A stretch of DNA of 64,000 nucleotides. Source: Dickeya lacustris (GTDB lineage: Bacteria > Pseudomonadota > Gammaproteobacteria > Enterobacterales > Enterobacteriaceae). Below, piece after piece: positions 18,640 to 28,519 of this stretch. The position numbers were made by a program, and so were the translations under genes. The notes beneath the pieces are model-generated. The model ran no database searches, had not been told where the DNA came from, and saw nothing but the letters and a program-made list of their open reading frames with translations. The first letter of the stretch is position 1; each line of letters starts with the position of its first letter. The stretch is from NCBI RefSeq assembly GCF_029635795.1, contig NZ_CP114280.1, positions 434,001-498,000 of the forward strand, in the 5' to 3' direction.

Positions 18640-19401
18640 TTACTCCATCGCCGTGCCGCCATTGATTCTAAAGATAATCGTCACAACCAAATCTTTTCCC
18701 GGTTTATTCTCTTCATAGCGCCATTTGCGCATTGCCTGACGTATATCGCGCTCAAACATATTCGGTGGCTCTGCTGAGAGCACGCGAACATTATCGACCC
18801 GGCCTGAAGAATCCACATCGAACTGGATCTTGACCCGTCCCTCGATATGTAACGCAAACGCGCGTGCCGGGTACTCAGGCTGTACACGGCTTAATGCTTT
18901 GGGCCCGGAAGGCTGCGCCGGTGCCTGGCTGACGGGGGCTGCTTTCGGGCTGGGAGCCGGACTTGGCTGTGCAGCAACAGACGGCGCTACCGGGGTATCA
19001 GGCGGCGACTCTTTTACCACTTCCCTTTTCTTCACGGGCTTGGGCACAGGTTTAGGTTCCGGCTTCGGCTCAGGTTTGGGTTTCGGTTTAGGCTTTGGTA
19101 CAGGTTCCGGTAACGGCAGCGCCACAGGCTCCGGCACTGGTACGGGTTCTGGCTGTATCTCTGGCGGCGTAACAGGTTCCGGCTCAGGTAACGCCTGGGG
19201 TTGCGCAGCAGGAATAGGCGCGGCCTCAAGTGGTGCCGTATTGACCATAACGACCTGAATCGGCTCCGGCATAGACGGCTGTTTGATTGACGTATGCAAT
19301 GAGGCGAAAAGTAGCCCGGCAATCAAGCTGCCATGAAACCCCACCGAGGCCAGCATAGGCCAAGTGTAGCGGTGGGGAAGAAAAAATGTTTTCTGCGGCA
19401 T
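18640..19401 (-). CDS. tonB: TonB energy-transducing protein
   Basis: A 253-residue inner-membrane protein that couples the ExbBD proton motor to TonB-dependent outer-membrane receptors for siderophores and B12. The N-terminal anchor (about residues 13-33, with SVGFHG including the key His) is followed by a long Pro-rich spacer with PEP and PKPKPKPEPKPEPKP repeats, and a C-terminal domain (GPKALSRVQPEYPARA, GRVKIQFDV, RKWRYEENKPG). The ATG at 19401 (MPQKTFFLPHRYTWP) is preferred over an upstream GTG because AGAGGA precedes it. A Fur box lies 37 bp upstream. Confidence 0.95.
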   Translation of the reverse strand: MPQKTFFLPHRYTWPMLASVGFHGSLIAGLLFASLHTSIKQPSMPEPIQVVMVNTAPLEAAPIPAAQPQALPEPEPVTPPEIQPEPVPVPEPVALPLPEPVPKPKPKPKPEPKPEPKPVPKPVKKREVVKESPPDTPVAPSVAAQPSPAPSPKAAPVSQAPAQPSGPKALSRVQPEYPARAFALHIEGRVKIQFDVDSSGRVDNVRVLSAEPPNMFERDIRQAMRKWRYEENKPGKDLVVTIIFRINGGTAME

Positions 19402-19437
19402 AGTTATATGATGTCCTCTCACCGCTCAAGTTTAAAT

Positions 19438-19456
19438 GCAAATGACAATCATATTC
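19438..19456. promoter_or_regulatory. Fur box upstream of tonB
   Basis: GCAAATGACAATCATATTC matches the 19-bp Fur consensus GATAATGATAATCATTATC at 14 of 19 positions and lies 37 bp upstream of the tonB start, predicting iron repression. Confidence 0.75.
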
Positions 19457-19623
19457 AATAGCAAGTGATCAATTCGACCGTTCATCACCACCCCGGCCCT
19501 TTTCTCTTCGTCATTCTCTCTATCTCCTGTATGCAGAGGATTAACGCCACTGTGCGCATCGCGTATGATGAGGCCCCACTTTACCGATTACTGTCGGCAA
19601 ACGCACGGCAGAGCGAGGTTGAT

Positions 19624-19920
19624 ATGTTGTATGTGATTTATGCTACCGATGTCCCCGGCACGTTAGAGCAGCGTCTGGCCGCACGTCCTGCCCACCTGGC
19701 ACGTTTGCAACAATTGCGCGATCAGGGTCGGTTGCTGACGGCCGGGCCATTACCGGCCATTGATAGCGAAGACCCGGGCCAGGCAGGGTTCACAGGCTCG
19801 CTAGTGATTGCTGAGTTCGACACTCTGGCAGCGGCGCAGCGTTGGGCGCAAGAAGACCCTTATATCCACGCCGGTGTTTACGAGAGCGTCAGCGTAAAAC
19901 CCTTTAGAAAGGTTTTTTAA
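19624..19920 (+). CDS. yciI: YciI-family protein
   Basis: A 98-residue dimeric alpha+beta barrel protein closely similar to E. coli Yci[21 protein letters not shown] and [20 protein letters not shown] cover the core, with the pairing Asp/His typical of the family. The biochemical function is unknown; a distant Cl-muconolactone dehalogenase resemblance is known for the family. The ATG at 19624 was chosen because MLYVIYA matches E. coli and GAGGTTG precedes it; an open frame runs further upstream without support. It is divergent from tonB, as in E. coli. Confidence 0.94.
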   Translation: MLYVIYATDVPGTLEQRLAARPAHLARLQQLRDQGRLLTAGPLPAIDSEDPGQAGFTGSLVIAEFDTLAAAQRWAQEDPYIHAGVYESVSVKPFRKVF

Positions 19921-19937
19921 TCTAAGCATGTAAAAAT

Positions 19938-19967
19938 CAGCGGTATTAAATGTTAAAAATACCGCTG
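19938..19967 (+). terminator. Hairpin after yciI, probable terminator
   Basis: CAGCGGTATT (19938-19947) pairs exactly with AATACCGCTG (19958-19967), followed by a T-rich but interrupted tail (TTTACTTTCTGTTT). Confidence 0.6.
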
Positions 19968-20049
19968 TTTACTTTCTGTTTATCTGAAATATTTTGGTCA
20001 TTTACTGATGTTATGTTGACGGCAGTTTCTTTTCAGAGAGTTTACTACC

Positions 20050-21819
20050 ATGTCAACACCCGCATCTGCCCTGTCACTATCGACCCCAGCGCGTACCGGC
20101 ATGTTCGGTTGGTTTCGTCGCTATCGTCTTAGCTTTCTTTCGGGTTTGTTGTTAATCATCGGGTCATTTTCCCTGCTTCAGCTTTTATCCGTGGCCATGA
20201 TCTCCACAACCATGCGCGATGTGCGTCAGGATAGCGCAGCCAATGAAGCCCTGCGTCAACAACAAGCGCTGATGGATCACGCACGCATGGAGGTCATGAA
20301 TGCCAGCGACAAACTGAACCGCGCGGGCATCTATCTGATGTTTGATAAAGAAACCGGCTCTGTCGGCAGTTGGCATAGTCTGATGTCAGAAGCGGAAGCG
20401 TCGCTGACAAACGCCCAAGCGTATTACCAAAAACTGGAACAGTTCTCCGCCAATGCCCGCCATGATGCGGCCTTCGATGACCTGAAAAACAGTTACCAGC
20501 AGTTATATGCAGGCTTACTTGAACTGGCTGGCGGCATAAAAAAAACCAATGAAATCGATATTTTCTTTGCTGTGCCGATTCAGGCTTATCAAACCCAATT
20601 TACACAGAAATACGCCCGTTATTTACAAGACAACGATACCCAACAAAAACAGCATGCCCAACAGTTACTGAATAACCTGGATGCGACACACACCGTTTTT
20701 ATGGTGGTATTAGGCTTACTGTTGGCGATATCACTGCTGGTGTGGCTGGGGGTAAATAAAGTCATTATTCATCCGCTAAAACGGATTACCGGGCATCTTA
20801 GCCGGATTGCCGACGGCGATTTATCACATCATATCGCGGCGGAAAAACAGGCTACACGTGAAATTAGCGTATTAAATGATAGCGTAATACAGATGCAAGG
20901 CGGGCTGGTGAAACTGATTCTTCAGGTTCGCCAGGGCATGGAAACCATGATGCAGCAAGTCAGCCACGTCGCGGCTGATAACCATCAGCTTTCGGAACAA
21001 GCGCATCATCAGTCTGAAGAGCTGCGCATGGCCACAGAGCATATCGTTCAGTTAAGCGCGCACCTTGAACGTAACACCCGGCACACCCAGCAAGCCAGTC
21101 ATCATGCCCATGAGACGAGCCAGATTGCCGAACAGGGTGAGACCATGATGAATGACGTCAAGCTGGCGATGCAAAATATCTCCGGGCGTAGCCGTGAAAT
21201 GACAGAGGTGATTTCCCTTATCGAGAATGTCGCCTTTCAAACACATATTCTGTCGCTTAATGCCGCTATCGAGGCCGCTCGCGCAGGCGAAATGGGCAAA
21301 GGTTTCTCCGTCGTCGCGCGTGAAGTCGGCATGCTGGCCTCACAAAGCAGCCATTCAGCGCAGAATATCAACGGGCTCATCCGCGAATCCGATAGCAGCG
21401 TGGCAACCGGTGCCAGGCTGGTCGGCAGCCTGAATGAAAGCTTGCAGGAGATCATTCAGGCCGCCAGAGACACCAGCGCATTTCTTAATGAAATGAATGA
21501 AATATCTCATCATCAAAATCAGAGCATTCATGACGTGACCCACCGGATTAGCTCGCTCAATGAAACGGTCAAACAGAATGCCATGCAGGTAGCAACCTCT
21601 GCGGCGACCTGTGAACACATGCTGCAACAGGCAGAACAACTGAATCACTCCGTCACGCTATTCCGCCTGCCTTTACCCACACAGCACGATGAACCGTTGC
21701 TTACCGACAACCACGACACCGGCGCGGCCAGTCACAAACTGCCCCCGTCATCGATAGCCACCACACGCTTACAACAGCCGGTAAGCGGCATACCCGCAAT
21801 AATTGCGCCAGCCGGTTAA
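20050..21819 (+). CDS. Methyl-accepting chemotaxis protein with Tar-type periplasmic sensor
   Basis: A 589-residue transmembrane chemoreceptor. TM1 (about 30-52) is followed by a four-helix-bundle periplasmic domain of the Tar/Tsr type (about 55-215), TM2 (about 218-236), HAMP (NKVIIHPLKRITGHLSRIADGDL) and a long methylation/signalling coiled coil. The CheA/CheW tip reads ENVAFQTHILSLNAAIEAAR: the trimer-contact Phe, Asn, Glu and Arg are kept, but the usual FQTNILALN has N to H and A to S. The C-terminus lacks the NWETF-type CheR/CheB tether. The ligand cannot be inferred. It is an addition between yciI and yciY relative to E. coli. Confidence 0.93.
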   Translation: MSTPASALSLSTPARTGMFGWFRRYRLSFLSGLLLIIGSFSLLQLLSVAMISTTMRDVRQDSAANEALRQQQALMDHARMEVMNASDKLNRAGIYLMFDKETGSVGSWHSLMSEAEASLTNAQAYYQKLEQFSANARHDAAFDDLKNSYQQLYAGLLELAGGIKKTNEIDIFFAVPIQAYQTQFTQKYARYLQDNDTQQKQHAQQLLNNLDATHTVFMVVLGLLLAISLLVWLGVNKVIIHPLKRITGHLSRIADGDLSHHIAAEKQATREISVLNDSVIQMQGGLVKLILQVRQGMETMMQQVSHVAADNHQLSEQAHHQSEELRMATEHIVQLSAHLERNTRHTQQASHHAHETSQIAEQGETMMNDVKLAMQNISGRSREMTEVISLIENVAFQTHILSLNAAIEAARAGEMGKGFSVVAREVGMLASQSSHSAQNINGLIRESDSSVATGARLVGSLNESLQEIIQAARDTSAFLNEMNEISHHQNQSIHDVTHRISSLNETVKQNAMQVATSAATCEHMLQQAEQLNHSVTLFRLPLPTQHDEPLLTDNHDTGAASHKLPPSSIATTRLQQPVSGIPAIIAPAG

Positions 21820-21821
21820 AT

Positions 21822-21862
21822 AAAAAGGCCCAACGACAGCACGATGTACGTTGGGCCTTTTT
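21822..21862. terminator. Terminator after the chemoreceptor gene
   Basis: AAAAAGGCCCAACG pairs perfectly with CGTTGGGCCTTTTT across a 13-nt loop; convergent yciY lies just beyond, so it is likely bidirectional. Confidence 0.93.
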
Positions 21863-21876
21863 CAAACCTACCGCGT

Positions 21877-22053
21877 TCACCACTCGTAGGCGACCGCATA
21901 CAACAGGGCGCGGCGCTGCTGCTTTTGATGCAAATAACGGGCATGGTGAATGTGGCGATAGCCACGTGACTGGGCTTCAAGCCAGCGGGCGCGACGGCGC
22001 TGTGTCTGGCGTTGCATACGCCAACGGCTGACTTCATTGCGGCTGCGTTTCAT
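21877..22053 (-). CDS. yciY: Small basic protein YciY
   Basis: A 58-residue, very Arg-rich small protein corresponding to E. coli YciY (MKRSRTEVGRWRMQRQ in E. coli; MKRSRNEVSRWRMQRQ here). The C-terminal half diverges. Function is unknown; the charge and size suggest nucleic-acid or ribosome association, which is only inference. The start is the ATG at 22053, with GAGAAGAG upstream. It is divergent from clsA, as in E. coli. Confidence 0.85.
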   Translation of the reverse strand: MKRSRNEVSRWRMQRQTQRRRARWLEAQSRGYRHIHHARYLHQKQQRRALLYAVAYEW

Positions 22054-22378
22054 AACTCGACTCTTCTCATCAACGAAAGTAAACCTGCCGCAACCGTCAT
22101 ACTGGCTGTTACGCATCAGGCGAGCTGATACGAACGCAACCCGACAACAGGCGCAAGCAAAAGCGCCCTTATTATATTCACTTGCCCCGGTGCGCCAAGC
22201 ACCTTATGCAGATTTCCTGCCCCTTTCGAGGTATGGCCCGCTATAGTATTCAGACTCCGGGGCTTTCCCCTGCGACCAACACCCCCTACACTGACCACTG
22301 ACGACATAAAACGACTGACAGCCTGACGCATTAGCAACAAGGCTTAATCCGACCGGCGAGTGACTGTACAATCTTGTT
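22054..22378. other. yciY-clsA divergent intergenic region
   Basis: A 325-bp gap. No gene or clear regulatory motif recognised; it must hold the promoters of yciY and clsA. Confidence 0.5.
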
Positions 22379-23839
22379 ATGACAACCTTTTATACCGTAC
22401 TCAGTGGATTACTGGTTTTTAGCTACTGGCTGTTAGTGGCCAGTATAACCCTACGCATTTTAATGAAACGGCGGGCCGTGCCTTCGGCGATGGCATGGCT
22501 GCTGGTTATCTATATTTTACCGCTGGTCGGTATCGTTGCTTATTTACTGTTTGGCGAGTTGCATCTGGGGAAACAGCGGGCGGAGCGCGCAAAGAAAATG
22601 TGGCCGGTCACGGCGCAATGGCTGCGTGAATTAGCAGAATATCGGCGTATTTTTGCCAGCGAAAATAGCGAGGTTGCCCGTTCGCTATTTCAGCTCTGTG
22701 AACGACGTCAGGGGATTGGCGGCATCAAGGGCAACCAATTACAGTTGCTGACCTCCTGCGAGGATACGCTGAAGACGCTGGTGCGAGACATTGAGCTCGC
22801 GCGCAGTAATATCGAGATGGTGTTCTACATCTGGCAAACCGGCGGGCTGGTTGATCGGGTGATGGATGCGCTGCTCGCCGCCGCGCGCCGGGGCGTGCAA
22901 TGCAGAATTCTGCTGGACTCTGCCGGAAGCGTACAATTTTTCCACAGCACCTATCCGCACCTGATGCGAGAAGCCGGCATTAGTGTGGTTGAAGCCCTGC
23001 AGGTTAACTTATTGCGTGCTTTCCTGCGTCGCATGGATCTACGCCAGCACCGCAAGGTGGTGCTGATTGATAACCGCATCGCCTATACCGGCAGCATGAA
23101 TATGGTTGACCCCCGTTATTTTAAACAAGACTCCGGGGTCGGCCAGTGGATTGACCTGATGGTGCGAATTGAAGGCCCGGTCAGTACCACCATGGGCATT
23201 GTTTACAGCCAGGACTGGGAGATGGAAACCGGCCAGCGCCTGGCACCGCCGCCGCCGGATGTCAACATCATGCCTTTTGAGCAAGAGCGCGGCCACACCG
23301 TTCAGGTTATCGCATCCGGCCCCGGTTATCCTGAAGAGATGATCCATCAGGCGCTGTTAACCGCCGTCTATTCCGCCCGTCAGCAGTTAATTATGACTAC
23401 GCCCTATTTTGTTCCCAGTGACGACCTGCTGCACGCTATCTGTACCGCCGCACAGCGTGGCGTAGATGTCAGTATTATCGTGCCGGGAAAAAACGATTCA
23501 GTGATGGTTGGCTGGGCCTGTAAAGCCTTTTTCAGCGAATTGCTGGCAGCCGGTGTTAAGGTTTATCTGTTTGAAGGCGGGCTGCTACATACCAAGAGCG
23601 TACTGGTCGATGGGCAATTAAGTCTGGTCGGCACCGTCAATCTGGACATGCGCAGCCTGTGGCTAAATTTCGAGATAACCCTGGTCATTGACGACGATGG
23701 ATTCGGCACCGATTTGGCCTGCGTACAAGAAGATTATATCTCTCATTCGCGGCGGCTTAATGCCAATGAGTGGCTGACACGCCCCTACTGGCAGCGAATT
23801 ATTGAGCGCTTGTTTTACTTTTTCAGCCCATTACTGTAA
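22379..23839 (+). CDS. clsA: Cardiolipin synthase A
   Basis: A 486-residue membrane phospholipase-D family enzyme that condenses two phosphatidylglycerols to cardiolipin and glycerol. Two N-terminal membrane helices (about 3-25 and 35-58) are followed by two HKD motifs: [18 protein letters not shown] (about residue 220) and [20 protein letters not shown] (about residue 404). Length equals the E. coli enzyme. The start is the ATG at 22379 ([19 protein letters not shown]). The following gene yciU is 53 bp downstream, on the same strand as in E. coli. Confidence 0.97.
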   Translation: MTTFYTVLSGLLVFSYWLLVASITLRILMKRRAVPSAMAWLLVIYILPLVGIVAYLLFGELHLGKQRAERAKKMWPVTAQWLRELAEYRRIFASENSEVARSLFQLCERRQGIGGIKGNQLQLLTSCEDTLKTLVRDIELARSNIEMVFYIWQTGGLVDRVMDALLAAARRGVQCRILLDSAGSVQFFHSTYPHLMREAGISVVEALQVNLLRAFLRRMDLRQHRKVVLIDNRIAYTGSMNMVDPRYFKQDSGVGQWIDLMVRIEGPVSTTMGIVYSQDWEMETGQRLAPPPPDVNIMPFEQERGHTVQVIASGPGYPEEMIHQALLTAVYSARQQLIMTTPYFVPSDDLLHAICTAAQRGVDVSIIVPGKNDSVMVGWACKAFFSELLAAGVKVYLFEGGLLHTKSVLVDGQLSLVGTVNLDMRSLWLNFEITLVIDDDGFGTDLACVQEDYISHSRRLNANEWLTRPYWQRIIERLFYFFSPLL

Positions 23840-23892
23840 TCACATCGCCCTTCATGCTCTAATACCGTATTACGTATTAACAGGAATGCGGT

Positions 23893-24216
23893 ATGGATTT
23901 AAATAATCGCCTGACAGAAGATGAAACGCTGGAACAGGCCTATGATATTTTTCTGGAGCTAGCGCCAGACAACCTTGACCCGGCAGACATTCTGCTGTTT
24001 AACCTGCAATTTGAGGAACGCGGCGGTGCAGAATTATACGACCCGGCCCCGGACTGGCAGGAGCATGTTGACGTTGACCTGAACCCGGATTTTTTTGCTG
24101 AGGTGGTGATTGGCCTGGCGGAGCAAGACGGCGAAGAAATTAATGATATCTTTGCCCGCATTCTGATTTGCCGGGAAAAAGACCATAAACAATGCCACAT
24201 TTTGTGGAAAGAATAA
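23893..24216 (+). CDS. yciU: DUF440 acidic protein YciU (putative dsDNA mimic)
   Basis: A 107-residue strongly acidic protein (many Asp/Glu, e.g. [20 protein letters not shown]) of the UPF0263/DUF440 family. The Haemophilus homologue HI1450 was described as a double-stranded DNA mimic, possibly binding HU; the role in enterics is unproven. The C-terminal [12 protein letters not shown] matches E. coli. The start is the ATG at 23893, with CAGGAATGCGGT upstream. Its downstream terminator has been split by an IS (see the mobile element at 24278). Confidence 0.93.
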   Translation: MDLNNRLTEDETLEQAYDIFLELAPDNLDPADILLFNLQFEERGGAELYDPAPDWQEHVDVDLNPDFFAEVVIGLAEQDGEEINDIFARILICREKDHKQCHILWKE

Positions 24217-24277
24217 CCACCGGTCGGCAATAAGGGCGAAAAACGCACTGACTCTGACTTAAAACGCCCCAATTGGG

Positions 24278-25558
24278 CTGAGGGATCCCCAGAAACATCA
24301 TTAATACACCATTATGATGTTTCGATAGGCCCTCGCCATATCGGCATATACCCTGTCGGGGTTCATCCCCGACAGGAGTCCCGGCGACTGCCGGATGACA
24401 TTTTCACTCAAAGTCAGATACGACAGCACCCTGCGTGATTTCTCACTGCTCGCCTGAAACCATCTGTTTATTCCTTTACTTTCAAGGTAATAACCAGTCA
24501 TCCACATAATGATGCTGTAGAGCGTGGCGATCAGGCAAAGCACCGATATCCGCTTTTCTCCCCGGCTTTTGCTTGCCCGTAGTCCCAGACCATAACGTTC
24601 ACTTTTCTCATCCCTGAAGTTCTGCTCTATTTGCATACGGCGACTGTAAATTTTAACTATCCCGCGTGGCTTATATCCCATTAGGCTGGTAAAAAGCAGC
24701 CACGGTTCACGCGCGTTTTTACGGTACATCCTGTCTGTTTTGGGGTAATGCTGGCTGCTTTTCCTGCCCGTCGCCCGCTTATGCACGGTGTAGAAATGTC
24801 CCTGACAGTCACGACTGGCGTTGCGTGCCAGACGCCCGAACCCCAGATAGCGCGCCGTTGTTGATGACACAATATCCCGCGCCATCTGCCACTCTTCATC
24901 CCCTACGACCTGAAAATAGAGGCTGCCCCTGATTCGCCCGACAAAGTCCCAGCCCAGAGAGCGGATGTGGTGAAACCAGCCGCTGCGAAAGCCTGCATCG
25001 GTCACGATAATGACCTGCTTATCTTTGCCGATGGCGGCAGCCATCTGATCGAGAAAGGCATTTTGTACGGCAGAGTTGTGCTGGTAGCGGGAGAAAATGA
25101 CCTTACTCATCAGAGGGATAGCTCTACCATCACACAATAAGCTTGCCCTCAAAACACTGAGCTCTGATGAAGGATAGCCACTCCAGTCCACGGCAATGAC
25201 ACAAACTGAAAGGCTGTGTGTGAGGCGGGATACAAGCTGTTGATAGACGGCGGGAATATCACTGAACATCAGGTCACTGTTGAGGTGCCGGTCAACACGC
25301 TTAATCTTGTGCTTAACACGTGCGGGGCCTGGCAGGTATCTGCCGATGCTGGTAAGAGAAAGCGAGGCACCACGCGTCAGGGCCACGGTCATATCGAGCA
25401 GGGCGTTTTTACGGTACTGATGAATGGAGTTCAGGGACTGGCTGAAAAATTTATGGCAAACTTGTGAAACAGGCATAGAGGAGTGACCTTACTTTTTGGT
25501 GGAACACTAAGTAGATCACAACCTTCTATGCCTGTCTTTATTTATGGGGAACCGTCAG
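24278..25558. mobile_element. IS4-family (IS10 group) insertion sequence
   Basis: A complete-looking 1281-bp element. The left end CTGAGGGATCCCCAGAAAC and the right end (read on the minus strand) CTGACGGTTCCCCATAAAT form imperfect terminal inverted repeats of the IS10 type (CTGATGAATCCCC in IS10). One transposase gene fills it. The 9 bp outside each end are CCAATTGGG and CCCTTGAGG, not an exact target duplication. Removing the element and either 9-mer rebuilds a perfect ACGCCCC/GGGGCGT terminator stem, so the element sits in the terminator loop between yciU and oppF. Confidence 0.85.
24301..25476 (-). CDS. IS4-family transposase (IS10 group)
   Basis: A 391-residue DDE transposase that appears intact. 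Catalytic residues fit the family: Asp97 in VDWSGY, Asp160 in VTDAGFRSGW, Glu284 in the YREK signature (Y277-x2-R280-x3-E284-x6-K291, within YSRRMQIEQNFRDEK). LGLRASKSRGEKR follows, as in IS10 relatives. The start is the ATG at 25476 (MPVSQVCHKFF), without a strong ribosome binding site, as is common for transposases. Stop at 24301, 23 bp from the left end. It is antisense to yciU and codirectional with the opp genes. Confidence 0.93.
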   Translation of the reverse strand: MPVSQVCHKFFSQSLNSIHQYRKNALLDMTVALTRGASLSLTSIGRYLPGPARVKHKIKRVDRHLNSDLMFSDIPAVYQQLVSRLTHSLSVCVIAVDWSGYPSSELSVLRASLLCDGRAIPLMSKVIFSRYQHNSAVQNAFLDQMAAAIGKDKQVIIVTDAGFRSGWFHHIRSLGWDFVGRIRGSLYFQVVGDEEWQMARDIVSSTTARYLGFGRLARNASRDCQGHFYTVHKRATGRKSSQHYPKTDRMYRKNAREPWLLFTSLMGYKPRGIVKIYSRRMQIEQNFRDEKSERYGLGLRASKSRGEKRISVLCLIATLYSIIMWMTGYYLESKGINRWFQASSEKSRRVLSYLTLSENVIRQSPGLLSGMNPDRVYADMARAYRNIIMVY

Positions 25559-25591
25559 CCCTTGAGGGGCGTTTTTTCTGTCCGTGTGACG

Positions 25592-26596
25592 TTACGGCAA
25601 CGGGTCAACCTTCAGGCAAGAAACCGCATGACGGAAACTGCCTTCCAATACCGGGCGCGTTTTGGCGCATTCCGGCCCAACGACCGGGCAGCGGGTGCAA
25701 AATACACAGCCTACCGGCGGGTTTATCGGTGAGGGTAAATCACCGTCCAGCAGTTGGATCTGCTTATTGCGCTCTTTATCCGGGTCAGGAATGGGCACGG
25801 CTGACATCAAGGCGCGCGTGTAGGGGTGCATTGGATTATGGTAGAGCTCATCATAGGTACCAAGCTCCACCGCATGACCCAAATACATCACCAGCACGCG
25901 ATCGGAGATATGTTTCACCACCGACAGGTCGTGGGCGATAAAAATCAGCGATAACCCCATTTCACGCTGCAACTGCTGTAGCAGGTTGACCACCTGAGCC
26001 TGAATCGACACATCCAGTGCAGAAACCGGCTCATCACAGATAACCAGCTTCGGCTCAAGAATCAGTGCGCGGGCGATACCAATACGCTGGCACTGCCCCC
26101 CCGAAAACTCATGGGGATAGCGGTTGATAAGGTTTGGCAACAGACCGACTTTCATCATCATCGCTTTAACGCGATCTTTCACTTCCTGACGCGGCATCTG
26201 CGGGTGATAGGTTTTCAACGGCTCGGCAATGATTTCACCAATGGTCATACGCGGGTTAAGCGACGCCAGCGGGTCCTGGAAAATCATCTGGATATCGCTG
26301 CGTACATCACGCCATTGTGTATCACTCATGCCAAGCAGGTCTTTGCCAAGCCAGCTAATACGACCGCTGCTCGCTTTCACCAAACCAATAATGGCACGGG
26401 CAAGCGTTGATTTACCGCAGCCTGACTCCCCGACTACACCTAAGGTTTCACCTTCATACAGCCGTAACGTGACGCCATCGACCGCTTTGAGTTTCTTCGC
26501 CGGTTGCCAGAACCACTGCTTGTCATCGCGAATATCAAAGTGAACTTTCAGCTCGTCCACTTCCAGCAATACTTTCTTGTTTTCCAGCTCACTCAT
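25592..26596 (-). CDS. oppF: Oligopeptide ABC transporter ATP-binding protein OppF
   Basis: A 334-residue ATPase of the OppABCDF importer of tri- to pentapeptides, including murein peptides via MppA. Walker [10 protein letters not shown], signature [10 protein letters not shown], Walker [13 protein letters not shown] and the switch His (IAHDLSV) are intact. The C-terminal domain carries the Cys motif ([14 protein letters not shown] ... C) expected to hold an Fe-S cluster in Opp/Dpp ATPases. The ATG at 26596 overlaps the oppD stop by 4 bp. It is the last gene of the operon; its native terminator is interrupted by the IS. Confidence 0.97.
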   Translation of the reverse strand: MSELENKKVLLEVDELKVHFDIRDDKQWFWQPAKKLKAVDGVTLRLYEGETLGVVGESGCGKSTLARAIIGLVKASSGRISWLGKDLLGMSDTQWRDVRSDIQMIFQDPLASLNPRMTIGEIIAEPLKTYHPQMPRQEVKDRVKAMMMKVGLLPNLINRYPHEFSGGQCQRIGIARALILEPKLVICDEPVSALDVSIQAQVVNLLQQLQREMGLSLIFIAHDLSVVKHISDRVLVMYLGHAVELGTYDELYHNPMHPYTRALMSAVPIPDPDKERNKQIQLLDGDLPSPINPPVGCVFCTRCPVVGPECAKTRPVLEGSFRHAVSCLKVDPLP

Positions 26597-27582
26597 ACTA
26601 ATTCCCCCACGCTTCGGAAACAGGCACGCAAACGCCCTTCGCCAAACGGCGTCAACTCAGGCGACTGCTGACAGCCATCCTGGGCATAAGGGCAGCGCGG
26701 CTGGAAGGGGCAACCTTTCGGTAAGCGCAACAGGTTAGGCGGGTTGCCGGCAATCGTTGCCAGCGCCTCATTTTCCTCATCCAAACGAGGAACTGCTTTT
26801 AACAGGCCAATAGAGTAAGGATGCGTCGGCTCATAGAAAATCTCACGGGCGCTGCCGTACTCCATGGTGCGCCCGGCATACATCACCAGCACTTTATCGC
26901 AGATGCCAGCCACTACGCCCAGATCATGGGTAATCATGATAATCGACGTGTTAAACTCGCGTTTCAGCTCGTTGAGCAGCGTCATTATCTGGGCTTGCAC
27001 CGTCACATCCAGCGCCGTGGTCGGTTCGTCGGCGATCAACAGTTTAGGGCGGCATAACAGCGCCATCGCTATCATCACTCGCTGACGCATCCCACCCGAA
27101 AACTCATGCGGGAACATACGCATACGCTTTCTGGCTTCAGGCATTTTGACGGCATCCAGCATACGAACAGACTCGTCGAAGGCTTCGCTCTTGCCCAGCT
27201 TTTTGTGCAGCATCAGCACTTCCATCAACTGCTCGCCAACGCGCATGTACGGGTTGAGCGATGTCATTGGGTCCTGAAAAATCATGGCTATCTCTTCTGC
27301 ACGCAGGCGGTTAAGCTCCCGCTCCGGCAGATTGAGAATCTCGCGGCCATTAAAACGCGCAGAACCGCCAATGCGGCCATTTGACGCCAGTAACCCCATC
27401 AGAGCAAAAGCCGTCTGAGATTTACCGGAGCCTGACTCCCCTACGATGCCGAGGGTTTCACCCGCCATCAGTGAGAAATTCAGGTCATTAACAGCGGTGA
27501 CATCACCATCCGGTGTGCCGAAGGTGACGCGCAAATCTTTCACACTGAGCAGCGCTTCACGGTGTTGTGACGAATTCATCAT
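26593..27582 (-). CDS. oppD: Oligopeptide ABC transporter ATP-binding protein OppD
   Basis: A 329-residue ATPase partner of OppF. Walker [10 protein letters not shown] (Ser to Gln-type ending as in E. coli OppD), signature [12 protein letters not shown], Walker [13 protein letters not shown] and [10 protein letters not shown] are present. A Cys cluster ([14 protein letters not shown]) sits in the C-terminal substrate-regulatory domain. The start is the ATG at 27582 (or 27579), downstream of AAGGAG at 27595-27600; the frame stays open further upstream inside oppC. The stop overlaps the oppF ATG. Confidence 0.96.
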   Translation of the reverse strand: MMNSSQHREALLSVKDLRVTFGTPDGDVTAVNDLNFSLMAGETLGIVGESGSGKSQTAFALMGLLASNGRIGGSARFNGREILNLPERELNRLRAEEIAMIFQDPMTSLNPYMRVGEQLMEVLMLHKKLGKSEAFDESVRMLDAVKMPEARKRMRMFPHEFSGGMRQRVMIAMALLCRPKLLIADEPTTALDVTVQAQIMTLLNELKREFNTSIIMITHDLGVVAGICDKVLVMYAGRTMEYGSAREIFYEPTHPYSIGLLKAVPRLDEENEALATIAGNPPNLLRLPKGCPFQPRCPYAQDGCQQSPELTPFGEGRLRACFRSVGELV

Positions 27583-27598
27583 GATATGAAGCGTCTCC

Positions 27599-28507
27599 TT
27601 AGCGATCTTTCGGGTCGAGGGCATCACGCAAGCCATCGCCGATAAAGTTAAAACAAAACAGCGTAATCACCAGAAAACCGGCAGGATAAAGCAGTAACCA
27701 CGGCGCAACTTCCATTGAGTTAGCGCCGTCATTAAGCAGTGCGCCCCAACTACTGAGAGGCTCCTGAGTCCCCAGACCAAGAAAGCTCAGGAAGGATTCA
27801 AACAGAATCATGCTCGGCACCAGCAACGAGGCATACACCACGACCACGCCCAATACGTTAGGCACGATGTGACGCAGAACGATATTGCGGCTAGAAACAC
27901 CGCACACCAGAGCGGCTTCAATAAACTCTTTACGTTTTAAGCTCAACGTCTGACCACGCACGATACGTGCCATATCGAGCCACGACACCATGCCGATAGC
28001 CACGAAGATCAGCAGGATATTCTGGCCAAACACGGTCACGAGTAGAATCACAAAGAACATGAACGGGAAGGAATTGAGGATTTCCAGCAAGCGCATCATC
28101 ACCGAATCGGCCTTACCGCCGAGATAGCCAGACGCAGCGCCGTACAGTGTTCCGACAATCACAGCGACCAAGGCGGCGGCCACGCCAACCATCAGCGAAA
28201 TTCGCCCGCCAATCGCCACGCGCACCAGCAGGTCACGGCCAGAGGAGTCGGTACCAAAGTAGTGTTTTGAGGCCATATCCGGCGCACTGGACATCATATT
28301 CCAGTCGGTATCGGCATAATTAAACGCTGCAAGCATCGGGCCTAGGATCACGAACAGCGTAATCAATGCCAGTACGAACAGGCTCGCCAGCGCAGCGCGG
28401 TTGTGCATAAAGCGGCGGCGCGCATCCTGCCATAGGCTGCGCCCTTCCACCTCGAGTTTTTCGCTGAAACTGTCCACCGCTTCGCGGTTACGTTTATTCA
28501 ACAACAT
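27599..28507 (-). CDS. oppC: Oligopeptide ABC transporter permease OppC
   Basis: A 302-residue inner-membrane permease of the BPD_transp_1 family with an N-terminal OppC_N segment. About six transmembrane helices are visible; [21 protein letters not shown] and the EAA loop ([24 protein letters not shown]) that contacts the ATPases are clear. The C-terminus [15 protein letters not shown] is typical. The start is the ATG at 28507. It follows oppB by 12 bp, indicating tight coupling. Confidence 0.97.
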   Translation of the reverse strand: MLLNKRNREAVDSFSEKLEVEGRSLWQDARRRFMHNRAALASLFVLALITLFVILGPMLAAFNYADTDWNMMSSAPDMASKHYFGTDSSGRDLLVRVAIGGRISLMVGVAAALVAVIVGTLYGAASGYLGGKADSVMMRLLEILNSFPFMFFVILLVTVFGQNILLIFVAIGMVSWLDMARIVRGQTLSLKRKEFIEAALVCGVSSRNIVLRHIVPNVLGVVVVYASLLVPSMILFESFLSFLGLGTQEPLSSWGALLNDGANSMEVAPWLLLYPAGFLVITLFCFNFIGDGLRDALDPKDR

Positions 28508-28519
28508 GGGTGTCTTACC

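Noticed and set aside
24269..25567. Exact 9-bp target-site duplication flanking the IS
   Set aside because: The flanks CCAATTGGG and CCCTTGAGG agree at only 5 of 9 positions, so I do not call a duplication.
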